Both the position numbers and the translations under genes were made by a program. A stretch of DNA of 64,000 nt from Aporrectodea caliginosa (lineage: Eukaryota > Annelida > Clitellata > Crassiclitellata > Lumbricidae), in NCBI GenBank assembly GCA_020284085.1, contig JACEVL010000161.1:1022501-1086500 (forward strand). Reading direction: 5' to 3'. Shown here one piece after another: positions 47,245-58,885 of this stretch. Below the pieces are notes generated by a model, which was not told the DNA's origin, did not search any database, and worked only from the letters and a program-made list of their open reading frames with translations. The first letter of the stretch is position 1, and each line of letters starts with the position of its first letter.

Positions 47245-47379
47245 ATGGTTGATTGGCATTTGGATTTGGCTCGTGTCAATGCCTCTTTGGAGCAACTGCC
47301 AAGACTTAGTGCCAACAGCATCAACAACTCGATCGATCTGGTCTCGTTATATGATTTATTGCTCACACTTTCTCAGCCT
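47245..47379 (+). CDS. Orphan candidate first exon, 45 codons, product not recognised
   Basis: An ATG-started open frame begins MVDWHLDLARVNASLEQLPR and ends at a good GTGAGT donor, phase 0. The composition (amphipathic, DLxxxNxSLExLP) looks like real protein. The exon lies head to head with the dynein gene, about 1.1 kb from its first exon. No later exons were recognised before 50838, where repeats take over. It could be the first exon of a gene whose remainder lies elsewhere, or a chance ORF. The product is not recognised. Confidence 0.35.
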
Positions 47380-47489
47380 GTGAGTGTAGGCCTAGGTCGA
47401 CTGCGCTCAAGTCATTTTTTCATTCTTTTTGTAGAAACCATGCAGTTCGCATCCTCTGCGTCCATCAATCAATGCTCTTCGGACTCAGC

Positions 47490-48090
47490 CTCCTCCTCCC
47501 TCCTCCTCCTCCTCCTCCTCCTCCTCCTCCTCCTCCTCCCTTCTCCCCTCTGATACCTTCTCGTCCGTTTCCTCCTCCTCCTCCTCCTCCTCCTCCTCCT
47601 CCTCCTCCATTCTCCCCTCTTCCTTCTCCCTCTTCCTTCCCTTCTCGTCCGTTTCCTCAGAAACTCATGCAGTTCGCATCTCTGCGTCCATCCTCCTCCT
47701 CCTCCCTTCTCCCCTCTTCCTTCTCCCCTCTTCCTTCCCTTCGTCCGTTTCTTCCTCCTCCTCCTCCTCCTCCTCCTCCTCCTCCTCCTCCTCTCCTCCT
47801 TCTCCCTCTTCCTTCTCCCCTCCTCCTCCTTCTCCTCCTCCTCCTCCTCCCTCCTCCTCCTCGTCCTCCTCCTCCCTTCTCCCCTCTTCCTTCTCCCTCT
47901 TCCTTCCCTTCTCGTCCGTTTCCTCCTCCTCCTCCTCCCTTCTCCCCTCTTCCTTCTCCCCTCTTCCTTCCCTTCTCGTCCGTTTCCTCCTCCTCCTCCT
48001 CCTCCGTCCTCCTCCTCCTCCCTTCTCCTCTCCTCCTCCCTTCTCGTCCGTTTCCTCGTTCTCCACCTCGACCTTCTCCTCCTTAACCTC
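47490..48090. repeat. TCC/CCTCCT polypyrimidine tract, 600 bp
   Basis: Almost pure pyrimidine on the plus strand, in five or so blocks of TCC repeats separated by CTTCTCCCCTCTTCC. A short segment ATGCAGTTCGCATCTCTGCG is duplicated inside (47440 and 47668). The proline-, leucine- or glutamate/arginine-rich ORFs here are artefacts. The tract has the composition needed for triplex DNA. Confidence 0.95.
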
Positions 48091-48157
48091 TGACAACAGG
48101 ATTTATCGAGGGACTTTGTAATCGTAGATATAACTCTAATCGCAGATAATTTCTATA

Positions 48158-48200
48158 GCGCCACTTCACGATGGAATCATATCAGAGGCGCCCGGCCTTG
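48158..48200 (+). repeat. Short SINE-like repeat ('agcgcc' family), fragment
   Basis: TATAGCGCCACTTCACGA followed by CAGAGGCGCCCGG. It is in the spacer before OST-alpha. Confidence 0.5.
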
Positions 48201-48447
48201 ACCAGCAGCAGGCCTGGTGAAGACGATCAAGGAGGATAATTATGGTCTACGATCACTGACGGAAAAAGCCAGAGAGAGGCCAATTAGAAGCTCGATCGTA
48301 TACCGCTGCTTAGCCTATGCATGACTCTCCATAAGGATGCATAGCCGAACTCTGTGAACCTAAAGCCTGCAATCACCTGCTCCTTGAATTATCGTTCGCA
48401 ATACGCCACTCCTTAACTCTGCTTGTTTAAGACTACCTTCTTCCGTC

Positions 48448-48530
48448 TGGCCTGGGTCTGGAGCACCTCTGAGTAGGAATCTTTAAGGGGCGCTATATAA
48501 ATTCTGATTGATTGATTGATTGATTCATTT
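48448..48530 (-). repeat. Short SINE-like repeat with GATT tail, minus copy
   Basis: GGCCTGGGTCTGGAGCACC, then TTTAAGGGGCGCTATATAA and a GATTGATTGATT tail. In the spacer before OST-alpha. Confidence 0.7.
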
Positions 48531-48839
48531 TTCGACACTACAGAAGTTCTTATATGGTCTATAGGCTTATGGTTTATAGGCCGCTGGCAATAACTGGATC
48601 CACGCCTACAGGCCGTTGTAGGTCTATATTTAGATTCGAGCCATGTTTTCTTCTTGATAAGATCCTACGTCCTAGAAGAGATCGAACAAACTTCTAGTTA
48701 AGAAACCTGTTGACTGGCCAAAGACCGATCGACGTACGTACATAGGCCTACTGATTCGCGCCGAAAACACTTGTGAGAGGCTCGACAGGCCCATAGTCTA
48801 AATCGGACTATTGCATGACCTCGTAATTTATCGTAATCG

Positions 48840-48995
48840 TAAACTCAAAATTTGTAATGCGCTACTCTAAGACTAAGCGCAGGGCACCAGCTTATTCACG
48901 AGCGCTGCGTCGTATCAGAGTGGCTGTCCAGAGATCGATGTCCAGTGGAGATCCGAGTCCGGTTTCCAGAGAGACCAGAGAAAGGAGCTCTAAAT
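48840..48995. repeat. Dispersed repeat 'gcgcagggcaccagcttattcac', second copy
   Basis: Close copy of 43975-44110, starting AACTCAAAATTTGTAATGCG and continuing to CCAGAGAGACCAGAG. The two copies differ at about one base in ten. Confidence 0.75.
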
Positions 48996-49374
48996 CAAGT
49001 GGATTATTGTCACTGGTCTTAGGCGATATGTAGGCCTGTGATGATAATTGCGATCTTTTAATAGGCCCGTACGTGCGTAGGCCTAGAATGAATTGTTGTT
49101 TCTTCGTTGATTAATGATCGCGGTTGATGAATCACTGAAAAAAGTTCCGCTGTCCTATCTGTTTACCAAACGACTTCTTGGAGAAACACTGGAACACAAC
49201 TATTCCCAGTACGCACGTGCTGTGGGTCGAGGATTGGGGTCTGGGGAGTGAGTGTTGGGGAGGGTTGGAGAGATTGAGCGTGGTGGGTTCGGGACTGGGG
49301 AGTGCATGTTGGGGTGGGTGGAGGAGATTGAGTTTGGTGGGGTTAGGCACTGGGGAGTGCATATTGTGGAGGGT

Positions 49375-50085
49375 TGGATAAGTGGAATGTGGTGGTTTGG
49401 ACACTTGGGAGTGCGTATTGGGGAGGATTGGATAGATGGAATGTGGTGGTTTGGACACTTGGGAGTGCGTATTGGGGAGGATTGGATAGATGGAATGTGG
49501 TGGTTTGGACACTTGGGAGTGCGTATTGGGGAGGATTGGATAGATGGAATGTGGTGGTTTGGACACTTGGGAGTGCGTATTGGGGAGGATTGGATAGATG
49601 GAATGTGGTGGTTTGGACACTTGGGAGTGCGTATTGGGGAGGATTGGATAGATGGAATGTGGTGGTTTGGACACTTGGGAGTGCGTATTGGGGAGGATTG
49701 GATAGATGGAATGTGGTGGTTTGGACACTTGGGAGTGCGTATTGGGGAGGATTGGATAGATGGAATGTGGTGGTTTGGACACTTGGGAGTGCGTATTGGG
49801 GAGGATTGGATAGATGGAATGTGGTGGTTTGGACACTTGGGAGTGCGTATTGGGGAGGATTGGATAGATGGAATGTGGTGGTTTGGACACTTGGGAGTGC
49901 GTATTGGGGAGGATTGGATAGATGGAATGTGGTGGTTTGGACACTTGGGAGTGCGTATTGGGGAGGATTGGATAGATGGAATGTGGTGGTTTGGACACTT
50001 GGGAGTGCGTATTGGGGAGGATTGGATAGATGGAATGTGGTGGTTTGGACACTTGGGAGTGCGTATTGGGGAGGGCGGGATAGAG
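49375..50085. repeat. 54-bp minisatellite, 13 near-identical copies
   Basis: The unit runs from ATTGGATAGATGGAATGTGG to GCGTATTGGGGAGG and is 54 nt, a multiple of three. Inner copies are identical by eye. Because the unit lacks stops in several frames on both strands, it produces four long ORFs of 250-350 codons with 18-residue periodicity. Diverged units flank it at 49200-49375. Confidence 0.93.
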
Positions 50086-50164
50086 AGTGTGTGGTGAGTT
50101 TGGGACTGAGGAGTGCATATTGGAGCCTATGAAGATAATGTCTCAACTCATACGTAGACCTACA

Positions 50165-50300
50165 GGCACACACAAAACACACACACATAGACACACACAC
50201 ATAGACACACACACACGCACACGCACACGCACACGCACACGCACACACACACACACACACTGAAACATACACACACACTGAAACATACACACACACACAC
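50165..50300. repeat. CA microsatellite
   Basis: CACACACA with interspersed CACGCA and GAAACATACA. In the spacer before OST-alpha. Confidence 0.9.
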
Positions 50301-50838
50301 ACATGTGAGAACTTGAGAAGTGAGTCAATGGTTTCTGTGTCCTTAATCTGACAGGTGTTCTCTTGAACGACGATCTCTCCTGCCAAGATGATGATGCTCT
50401 CGAAATCGCTTTCTAGGCCTAGTTATGTCCATAACTGCGCACGACGTGTCTCGTCAAAAAGCGAAGGCCTTTGTCAACACAAACCGCTGGAGTCGGAGCA
50501 TTGCTGCAAGTATACCATCGTCCTCATACAAGCAAGCGGAGAGATACAGAGCGAGAGAGGGACAGGAAGACAGACACAGACAGATACATAGACTGACAGA
50601 CAGATATACATAGACTGACAGACAAACAGATAGACTGACAGACAGAGTGGTCTTTGCAGGCAGTTTCTGAAGTAGGCCTACTCTGCATGAAACTGAATTC
50701 GCCCTTACCGTAAAACAACGCTTACAGCAGTCAATTAAGACGTTGTAATCGCCGTATACGATAATCGTTTGACGCTAGAGAATAAAGGATATTCCATATT
50801 GCAAATTATTATACGAATCGTCGTCGTCAGAGAAAAGG

Positions 50839-53800
50839 ATGAATGGTTCAGCGATCTACAATTCCTCATCCTCAACACCAGAGGAAGAGGAGTGGCCTAA
50901 GGTCACCTGCGCCGACCAACTGCCAGAATTCCGCGAATATTTACAAGGTCAGTGTATTTTTCTGTAGTAATCGTAATCCTAACCTTTTTTTTCATCGTCA
51001 TCATCATCATCGTCGTCGTCATTATCATCATCATCATCGTTATACATTTATTAAGCGCCACTACATAATGACAAAACACCAATCGATGGCGCTGAGCAAT
51101 AATTGTGAGTGAAGGACTTGCTGTAGGTCCGTATACGCAATAACCGTCTCAGAAGTCGAGGCTCGAACCCGTAGGCTACTCTCCTCGTTGCATTTAGGCG
51201 AGGACTGTTACGTGCAGTAAGCGACGTTATTCAAACTATGAACGAAACAATTGTGTCGCTTGAAGTATGAGATTGATCTATCGTAAATTCGTTTAAATTA
51301 TTACATATATATTGACGCATTCTTACGTCACTTCAAGTATTGAACAAATCTTTTCTTACTAGTTTAAAAAGAACATTTTTATAAATATAAAAATTCTACT
51401 ATAGGCCTATTGTTACGTCATAATAGGCTAATCGTTACGTCACTTCAATTATGAAACAAGTATATTGTTACGTAAGTTCATTTTGAGAATATAGACCAGA
51501 GCTATTGTTACGTCAGGTCGATTATGATACAGATCTATTGTTATGTAATATCATTTTGAGACAAGGCCTGTTGTTACGTCACATTGATTATGATACAAAT
51601 CTATTGTTATGCAATATCATTTTGAGACTAAGCCTGTTGTTACGTCACATTGATTATGATACAAGTCTATTGTTATGTAAGTCTTAATATCATTTTGAGA
51701 CTAAGCCTGTTGTTGCGTCACATTGATTATGATACAAATCTATTGTTACATATGCTTATTAGTTCATAAACCTAATGTTACGTCACTTTGATTATGATAC
51801 AAATCCATTACTATAAGGTGATCTCTTTGAATATAGGCTAGGTCAGCTGTATTGTTACGTCACTGCAATTATGAAACACATCTATCTGTTATTAAAAAGA
51901 TCCGTTTAATACGCAGTTCATTTGGAACGGCACACGACATGCAAGAACAACGATGACTGCAGGGAGTTAAATTTAAATGTAGCTATCTGAGCTAATAGCG
52001 GCGACATTTCGAGGCTGGACTCCTCAACTCGTCGTCCTTGACATTGAAGCCCTATCCTAGATGGACAACGTCTCTCTACAGATCCTGCAGCTGTTACCTC
52101 TTGCGCCAGATCAGTAGCCTATCGGTTGGCGCAATTTATCGCATGACGATGCTAGCTGCGACCCTTGTTCATTCCTTCATCTTAATTTTGTTACCCCGAA
52201 TGGACTCTTGCACAGTGGCCGAAGCCAGAGTTCGTGAGGGCTTTTAGTCCCTAACTGCGCTGCCCGGATCGTGGCCAATCTGCCACAGTTATCGATGTTT
52301 CATTGCCAATGCCAGAGACACTGCGCTGGCTTCCTGCTGAGGATCGAATTGCATTCAAGACCCTTTTATTATTTTTAATAATATAATATGAAGTGGCGTG
52401 ACAATTGGCCATTATATTTTTAATAATATATGAAGTGACGAAACAAAATTCGTCAGCTTCAGTTACATCTTTTAACTACATTGTCCGGGTCGTATACATT
52501 CTGCCACAATTATCGATCTTTCTGACCACGTGTTTATGCGAGAGACATATTGTACTGAATTCCTGTTAAAAAGTTGAGGATCAAATTATGAGTCTTGCAG
52601 GCGCCGGGGGCGCAAAATGAGATATGACTATTTTCTTCTGGAAAAAAGACGGGAAAGCAAAAAAATGTGTCATCAGAAATTTTGGCGAAACTAAGAAAGA
52701 AAATTTTCAGGAAATTCTTGACCCCGGGCGCACGAACCCCTAGTTACGCCACTGCATGTATGTATGCTTCCATGTATCTGAGCACCTATGGCTGGTTCGG
52801 CCCTCATAATATATCAGGGACCTCTGTGTCCTGTAGGCCCTGTCGATCCAGCCAGGTCAACGAACCACGCACATGTGGGGATCTGCTGATTAAGCGCTCC
52901 TATTCAGCGATTCTCTCATAATCGATCCTTTTCATGTAGTATATTGTCTTCATGGAAATTCTTCCACTTGAAATTAGAACTTTACCACCAAAAATAGCTC
53001 AGAAAACATTTTGAGCTCATCTTAAGATGTACCAATTTCTAGATCCGTTTGACATCCGTGTTACAGAGCCTTTGTGAGGTTCTTACAACGCGCGATAAAA
53101 GTGTTCAGATAGGCTACATACAAACATACATGCATTATTAAAAATTCAAATTTATAAAAAAGGCCTATTGTTAGGCCCTTGCGTCACCTTGATTATAAAA
53201 CAAATCTACAGTATTACTAATATTTTTGATCTTCTAATTTAGATAGGTCTATTGTTACGTCACTTCAACAGTTCAACTATGAAACAAGTCCTTTCATAAT
53301 TTGAATTCAGAGACTATAAAAGCCCATTGTTACGTCACCTTTATTTATGACACACGTTTATTATTGACAGCTTAAAATTTCGAGAAGCTAAGGCTTATTG
53401 TTACGTCACTTTAATTATTAACAGTTTAAAATTTCGGGAATTAAGGCTTATTGTTACGTCACTTTAATTATGACGCAGGTCGACTATTATTATAATAATA
53501 ATTTAAAATTTCAGGAATTAAGGCTTTATTGTTACGTCACATTAATTATGACACAGATCTATTATTTACAGTTTAAAATTTTGGGAATTAAGGCTTATTG
53601 TTACGTCACTTTAATTATAATTTTAAAATTCGAGAATAAAGCCCCATTGTTACGTTATTTAATTATGAAAACACGTCTATCATTAACATTTAAATTTAGA
53701 GAATAAAGGCCTATTGTTACGTCACTTCAATTATGAGACATATAGGCCTAAGTTCATTTTGAGATCTAGACTTAATTAGCCTATTGTTACGTCACTTTGA

Positions 53801-56800
53801 TCATGATAGGCTACAAAACCATTGTTATACTTATAAGTTTCACTTTGAATATATAGGCTATCGGGCTACTGTATTGTTACGTCAATTTGATTATGAAACA
53901 CGCCTATTGTTAATAAGATTACATAAATAATTATTATTATTTTGTTTGACCTGAGGTAGGCCTACCAATAAGTGCAATACCAGTAGCGCCTTAAGAATGC
54001 TGATCCTTTCATCAGACCGCCTGTTTACATGTAGGAGGCTTATACTTCACTTCCAACGTTCTTCCAATAAGTCCACCACACCAAAGGCTGGCTGTGTCTG
54101 GCTCCCTGTTTCACGGACAGATCAGAGTCGGACTGGGCCAATTTTGGGGGCCTTCCCATTGCAAAGATGCCCCAGAAATAGAATTGCTGAATGGATCGAT
54201 TTTGGCGACATCATTGTCAATGGCAATTTCATTTCATTTAGAGATATTTATATAGCGCCTGTAGAAGGTCATCTATAGGTCTACTCAGGAGCACTCCCGA
54301 CTCAACCCCGGTTAAAGAGAACATGATCAATTACCTAGTGATCGATTTGGGCGTTTGCATAATTAGGATATTTGTGTATTGACACAATGTCATAATTAAT
54401 TCCTTACTGCCTTACTAGGGGTCCCACTGAAACCAGAAGGGCCCATGTGTCATGGCACAGGGCACAACGACCACTTGGACAGATCTTCTAGATATTGACC
54501 TGACTCTGGACTGGCTTTTGTGCGCCATCGGTGATGATGCACTGTGCATTAGACACTGACGTGATGGAAGTTGCTAATTAATTAATTAATTAATTAATTA
54601 ACTGTTGAAGGATTGCCTTGGGATTACGTCATCGTCTTCGGGGTTCTGTTCGGCTGCTGTCTCATATCGGTTGCTCTCTATGCCGATGAAATAGTTCGCA
54701 TCTTCATCGGGCGTCGACACACCCATCCTCTGTCGTCCTCTTCAGCAGCCTCCTCTCTGTCATCCTCATCAGCGGTCGACTTCAGACACCGGACCAAGTG
54801 GATTCTGGCCGTCTATCCGGTATGTATTGAACGACAGCGTTTAATTTAAATGGCGTCGACTGTCGTTCAACCATGCTTTGTCTGCCGCGAGACGTTGTTA
54901 GATCATTAAGAGGTTGTCTTTCTCTCTATCTATTTCTGTCTCTGTCTCTTTCCCTATCTCTGTATCTCTCTCCTCTGTGTGTGGGTCTCTCTCCCTCTAT
55001 CCCTCTCTCCCTCTCTCTCCTCCCATCTCTGTCTCTTCCTGTCTGTCTGTCTCCCTCTCTCTGTCTCTGTCTCTGTCTAGTCTGTCTGTCTGTCTGTTTC
55101 TCTCTCTTTCTCTGTCTGTCTGTCTCGTCTTCCATCTCTCTCTGTCTGTCTCTCTCTCTCTGTCTCTCTCTCATCTGACTTTTCTTTGTCATTTTGTTCC
55201 TTTGCACTTCTCCATTGTTCAGTTTGTTTCTTCACTTCATCTTGTTTTCTTTGTCCTCTTCTCATCTTGTTTTCTTTACGCTCTTCTTTCGTCCTTTCTC
55301 CTCTCTTTGTCCTGTTTCCTTATAGTCTTTGTTCGTTTGCCACATCTTAATTCGCTGTCCCTAGTCATTTATATCCGCGGCTTTCTTTTCTCTTGTTCCT
55401 TTATTCTTTGTCCTGTGTCTGTAAATTTTGTCTGGTTTTCTGTCCTTCATTTGTTGTCCTTAGAGTCCTTTGTACTATAGATGTCCTGTGTTTTGCTATT
55501 CGTATTTCAGACGCTGTCTGTAACCGCTTTTGTTTCATTAATCATCCCACGAACGTCGAGTCTCAACGATTTGGTCGGAGCTATGTACGTCTTGATCCTA
55601 ATTTCAACTCTCCCTAATTTAAATCCTAATTCTAATTACAGATTTATATAGCGGGTCTATCACGTCAGCTTTGACCCATATTCAATAATTTTCATTAATT
55701 CTCAACTACAGTCTGCCTACGTGACAGCTGATTTTTAAATAATAATCATGTGTTCAAACGGCAAGAATCTCGCTAATCAATTAGGTATAGACCTTTATTA
55801 TACATACGATCGATACAAAATTAAGAAGACCAATTAAATGTTGATCAATAAAATATTTAATTTCTTCGTTATTGAAATCTGAGCATCGCTGTTTTATCGG
55901 TTGCATAATAACTTATTAATGAACGATTATTAATAAACTATATTATAATAAATTATTCATCTAGGCCTATAGGCCCCATCTATAACTCCGAACATCCAAG
56001 CTGACGAAACATTGTGCATTGTTTTGCTAACGGGTGTATGCTATTTACATGGAACGAGGTCCCTCTGGCAATTCGCCACCTCGTGCTAAGCGCTACCACC
56101 TAACTCTACCTGCTCTCAGTTCCGTCTGCTGCTTCAGACTACCTTCTTCCGCTTGGCCTGAGTCGGGAGCGCCTTCGAGTAGAAATCTTGAAGGGTGCTA
56201 TATAAATTCTGATTGATTGATTGACATACGTACATATAATGTGTGTATGTATATATTATATATACTTACATATTATGTGAAAACTGTTCGTTTAGTTACG
56301 TGTCCGTCTGCGTCTATGTCTTCATATCGATGTTGATCGATTGCTTTGGAGGAGTCGAGAAGATGCTCTCCTGCCTCCGCAACCAACGCATCAAGTGGGC
56401 CATCACTCCCGTCTGCTGTTGCTGCTGCTGCTGTCCGCGGCCTCACCTGTCCAGGTAACCATCACACCATCTACACAGGGAAGGGACTTACAGAAGTCCT
56501 ACATGTAGTGGGAATGGGGAAGTAAAGGTTTTATCACTATTACAGTGAATCGCAGAGGCGATGCCAGATACTCATTTCCATCTCTATTGCTGTTCAATCG
56601 ACAATAGGTGAATCCGAAGGTCCAAATGGCGTCTAACAATGCGGTAGGGTTGGGAGAAGGATCTTCCACGGTTGCCAGAAGTGGAGGGTTAACGTTTTGG
56701 ACACATCATCACCACCATCACCGCCACCGCCGCCGCCACCACCACCGCCACCCTCACCACCACCACCACCACTATCATCAGAATCTCTTATCGTCGTCGT

Positions 56801-58466
56801 CATCATCATCGTTGTCGTCGTCATCATAGTCATTGTCGTTGTCTGTTGTAGTACCTCGTTGCAAGTGTTGCGGTCGTTGGTCATTCAGTTCGCTCTCGTT
56901 CGTCCATTTATCGGTTATCTGACAGCAATCGTCTGGGCCAACGCCCATACGTCACAGGTGAGTGAACATATCACAGGTGAGAAAATATGCCACCGTGAGT
57001 GCACACGTCACATATATGGTGAACGCGTCAAAAGTGAATGAACACGTAAAATATTAGTGAACTCGTCACAGGTGAGTAAACCTGTGATAGGTGCGTGAAC
57101 GCGTCACAAGTGAATGAACACGTCAGAAGAGTGAACTAGTCACACAGGTGATTTAACACTCTCCCTCTGACCTCTGTTGGGTTTTTATTTAGCCCGGTCC
57201 ATAAGACACAAGCCGTTCGCGCAAACTGAACACTTAGGCTACTAACCTTGCGCAGGTAATAAGAGCAATAAAAGCAAACGAACAGGTAAATAAATTAATA
57301 AATATATCAATCAATCAATCAATTGAAATTTATATAGCGCCCCTTCAAGATTCCCGAACCAGACAAAGCGCAAGAAACTAGCCTTAAGCAGAAAATGAAA
57401 CTGAGAGCAGATAATATTAGGAAGTGGCGAATTGCCAGATTGAGCTTGTTCCATGTTGTCGGATCCACGGACAATGTATGTCACCAAGCAGTAAAATGTA
57501 TTCGAAGCGTATACGCTGGGAAGTAATTTACATGACTGGTGCGGCGGTGGCCACGTATTCAGGACCTTGTTATTAGTGTACAACTGGTTCAAGGGACGAA
57601 GAGCAGGTAATGAGCGACTCCCCAATAACCGTATTTTCGCGTATATAACACGCGGGTTGTACAAAGGTAGGTCGTACATACATGGGGGGCTATGCTTTAC
57701 TTGGTTTGATGGGATTATCTCATTTCAGTCGGACACTACCCATGGCAGCAACTACCTGAGCTTTGTCTACCTGCTGTCTACGCTGATGGCCGTCTGGGCG
57801 TTTGGAATGGTATACCACCTGTGCAGGATGGCACTGGATGACGTGGCCATCCGACCGAGGTTCCTCTGTCTTCAGATGGTCCTTCTTATCTGCGGCATCC
57901 AACTTCCGATCATCTCCACTCTCGTTGAGACGGAAGTCATTCCGTGCGATGCTCAGCTGACCAAGGGTGGAGTGGCATCAAGTAAGATCAATTAATTATT
58001 ATTATCATTTTTATTATTAGTATTCAGCAGTAACTACGTGACCTACTTTAGCAGTAACTGCAACTACTCTGCATAGTTACTTTTTACGTAGTTTAATCAG
58101 TAGTTAGCTACGTTTCTAAAACGTAGGTACGTTTTCTAAAAAAATGTCCACTTTTGAACTGTGCAAGGAGGGATCAATGTGCGCTTCTGAATTGTGTAAG
58201 GAGGGAATCATCATATGAGTTGTATTGTATTGTATGGATGATAGCCTATAGATAGAGAGATCATTATCATTTGTAGCATCGGTTTTTATACAATATACTA
58301 CAGTTCATGTGTTTTCTTTGTTTGACTCTGACCACCTGTAGGATGGCATCACATGCTCGTCGTTGGTGAGATGCTCCTACTGCTCTCAGCAGCCAAATGG
58401 TTCTATCGGCAGCGACCTTTGACCCCCAACTCGGTCAAGGTCATTCCGGTCACCGAAATCATCTAA
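50839..58466 (+). CDS. SLC51A: Organic solute transporter subunit alpha (7 exons, 344 aa)
   Basis: Exons 50839-50947, 54611-54819, 55511-55584, 56296-56454, 56852-56957, 57729-57981, 58342-58466 join in phase from ATG to TAA and give a length close to the human protein (340 aa). The start is the first ATG of exon 1. Visible features are a short soluble N-terminus (WPKVTCADQLPEF) and a first membrane helix (YVIVFGVLFGCCLISVAL). RTKWILAVYP, LIIPRTSSLNDLVGA and ISMLIDCFGG follow, then seven consecutive cysteines at residues 171-177 followed by PRPHLSR. Further helices end in LLLLSAAKWFYRQRPL. OST-alpha pairs with OST-beta in the plasma membrane for facilitated transport of steroids and bile-acid-like organic anions. 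The beta gene is not in this window. Confidence 0.93.
51080..51190 (-). mobile_element. SINE of the 'caagtccttcac' family, minus copy
   Basis: Reverse complement of the family body (GTGAGTGAAGGACTTGC) followed by the B-box-like complement GGCTCGAACCCGTAGGC. It lies in OST-alpha intron 1. Confidence 0.6.
51380..51890. promoter_or_regulatory. TTACGTCA motif cluster 1 in OST-alpha intron 1
   Basis: About nine copies of TTGTTACGTCA or close variants occur in 500 bases, spaced about 30-75 bases apart, within a degenerate repeat containing TTATGATACAAATCTATTG. TTACGTCA (TGACGTAA on the other strand) is a CREB/ATF-type half-palindromic site. Whether it acts as an enhancer is inference. It may only be a decayed minisatellite. 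Confidence 0.5.
52595..52756 (-). mobile_element. Truncated copy of the CAGTGGCGTAAC-ended MITE
   Basis: Ends in GGGCGCACGAACCCCTAGTTA, CGCCACTG, the reverse complement of the start of the element at 9900. The other terminus is missing. In OST-alpha intron 1. Confidence 0.75.
53150..53920. promoter_or_regulatory. TTACGTCA motif cluster 2 in OST-alpha intron 1
   Basis: About ten further copies of TTGTTACGTCACTTTAATTA or similar, with a period of roughly 65-70 bases, each near AAGGCTTA or AGGCCTATTG. Same repeat family as cluster 1, separated from it by about 1.2 kb containing a MITE fragment. Confidence 0.5.
54245..54310 (+). repeat. Short SINE-like repeat ('agcgcc' family)
   Basis: TATATAGCGCCTGTAGAAGG, then CAGGAGCACTCCCGACTC. 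In OST-alpha intron 1. Confidence 0.55.
54910..55180. repeat. CTCT/TGTCTGTC microsatellite
   Basis: Pyrimidine-rich CTCTCTGTCTGTCTG tract in OST-alpha intron 2. The Ser/Leu- and Arg/Glu-rich ORFs over it are artefacts. Confidence 0.9.
56153..56224 (-). repeat. Short SINE-like repeat with GATT tail, minus copy
   Basis: GGCCTGAGTCGGGAGCGCC, TTGAAGGGTGCTATATAAA, then GATTGATTGA. In OST-alpha intron 3. Confidence 0.65.
56700..56835. repeat. CAC/CATC trinucleotide tract next to exon 5
   Basis: CACCATCACC, GCCGCC and TCGTCGTCATCATC repeats directly upstream of OST-alpha exon 5 (56852). The acceptor TGTTGTAG follows. Confidence 0.85.
57305..57360 (+). repeat. Short SINE-like repeat ('agcgccccttcaag' family)
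   Basis: A CAAT run (57308-57325) leads into TTTATATAGCGCCCCTTCAA. In OST-alpha intron 5. Confidence 0.6.
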
Positions 58467-58599
58467 GCCAGCGCTCCCCAAAGACTTCCTCCTCTTCAGA
58501 ACAGTCTGCCAGTTTAGACTGTCCAACGTTTCATCGTGTGCTCTGATCAGTTTAAACAGCCAAGTGTATAACGAGTTTTTAGTTTTTACATCTAGGTTA

Positions 58600-58885
58600 C
58601 AACAGTGCCTTAAGCTAGCCCCAGAAACAGCCATGGGCATGAAGTGTCACTGCCTTCAGTTTTCTTAGCCTCGGCATAAGAGGGCGGTTGGAAAGTCACG
58701 TCCCTTGCCCCCTTGGCTTCCCACCAGTGATGTACGGTCTGACAGTGTACTCGTTATAGATGAGTTGGCTAGGGGTGCAGGTTGAGCAGAAATCTCAAAA
58801 CAATTTCTCTACCTTGGTGGGGATTTGAACTCTCAACCCCTTAATTGACAGACCAGTATGTGAACCACTAGAAAGACTATTGTAC
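58600..58885 (-). mobile_element. tRNA-derived SINE, minus copy
   Basis: Reverse complement of the SINE at 10845-11118, nearly full length: body from CAGTGCCTTAAGCTAGCC to the tRNA-like end GGGGATTTGAACTCTCAACC. It lies just after the OST-alpha stop, so it may be part of the 3'UTR. Confidence 0.75.

Noticed and set aside
47472..48096. Proline-rich plus ORF (204 codons) and Glu/Arg-rich minus ORF
   Set aside because: Pure products of the TCC tract, with no start context, splice signals or recognisable domain.
49132..50386. Four periodic ORFs of 250-350 codons over the 54-bp array
   Set aside because: All frames are open because the unit lacks stops. Periodicity is exactly that of the DNA repeat, so coding is not supported, though RNA should be checked.
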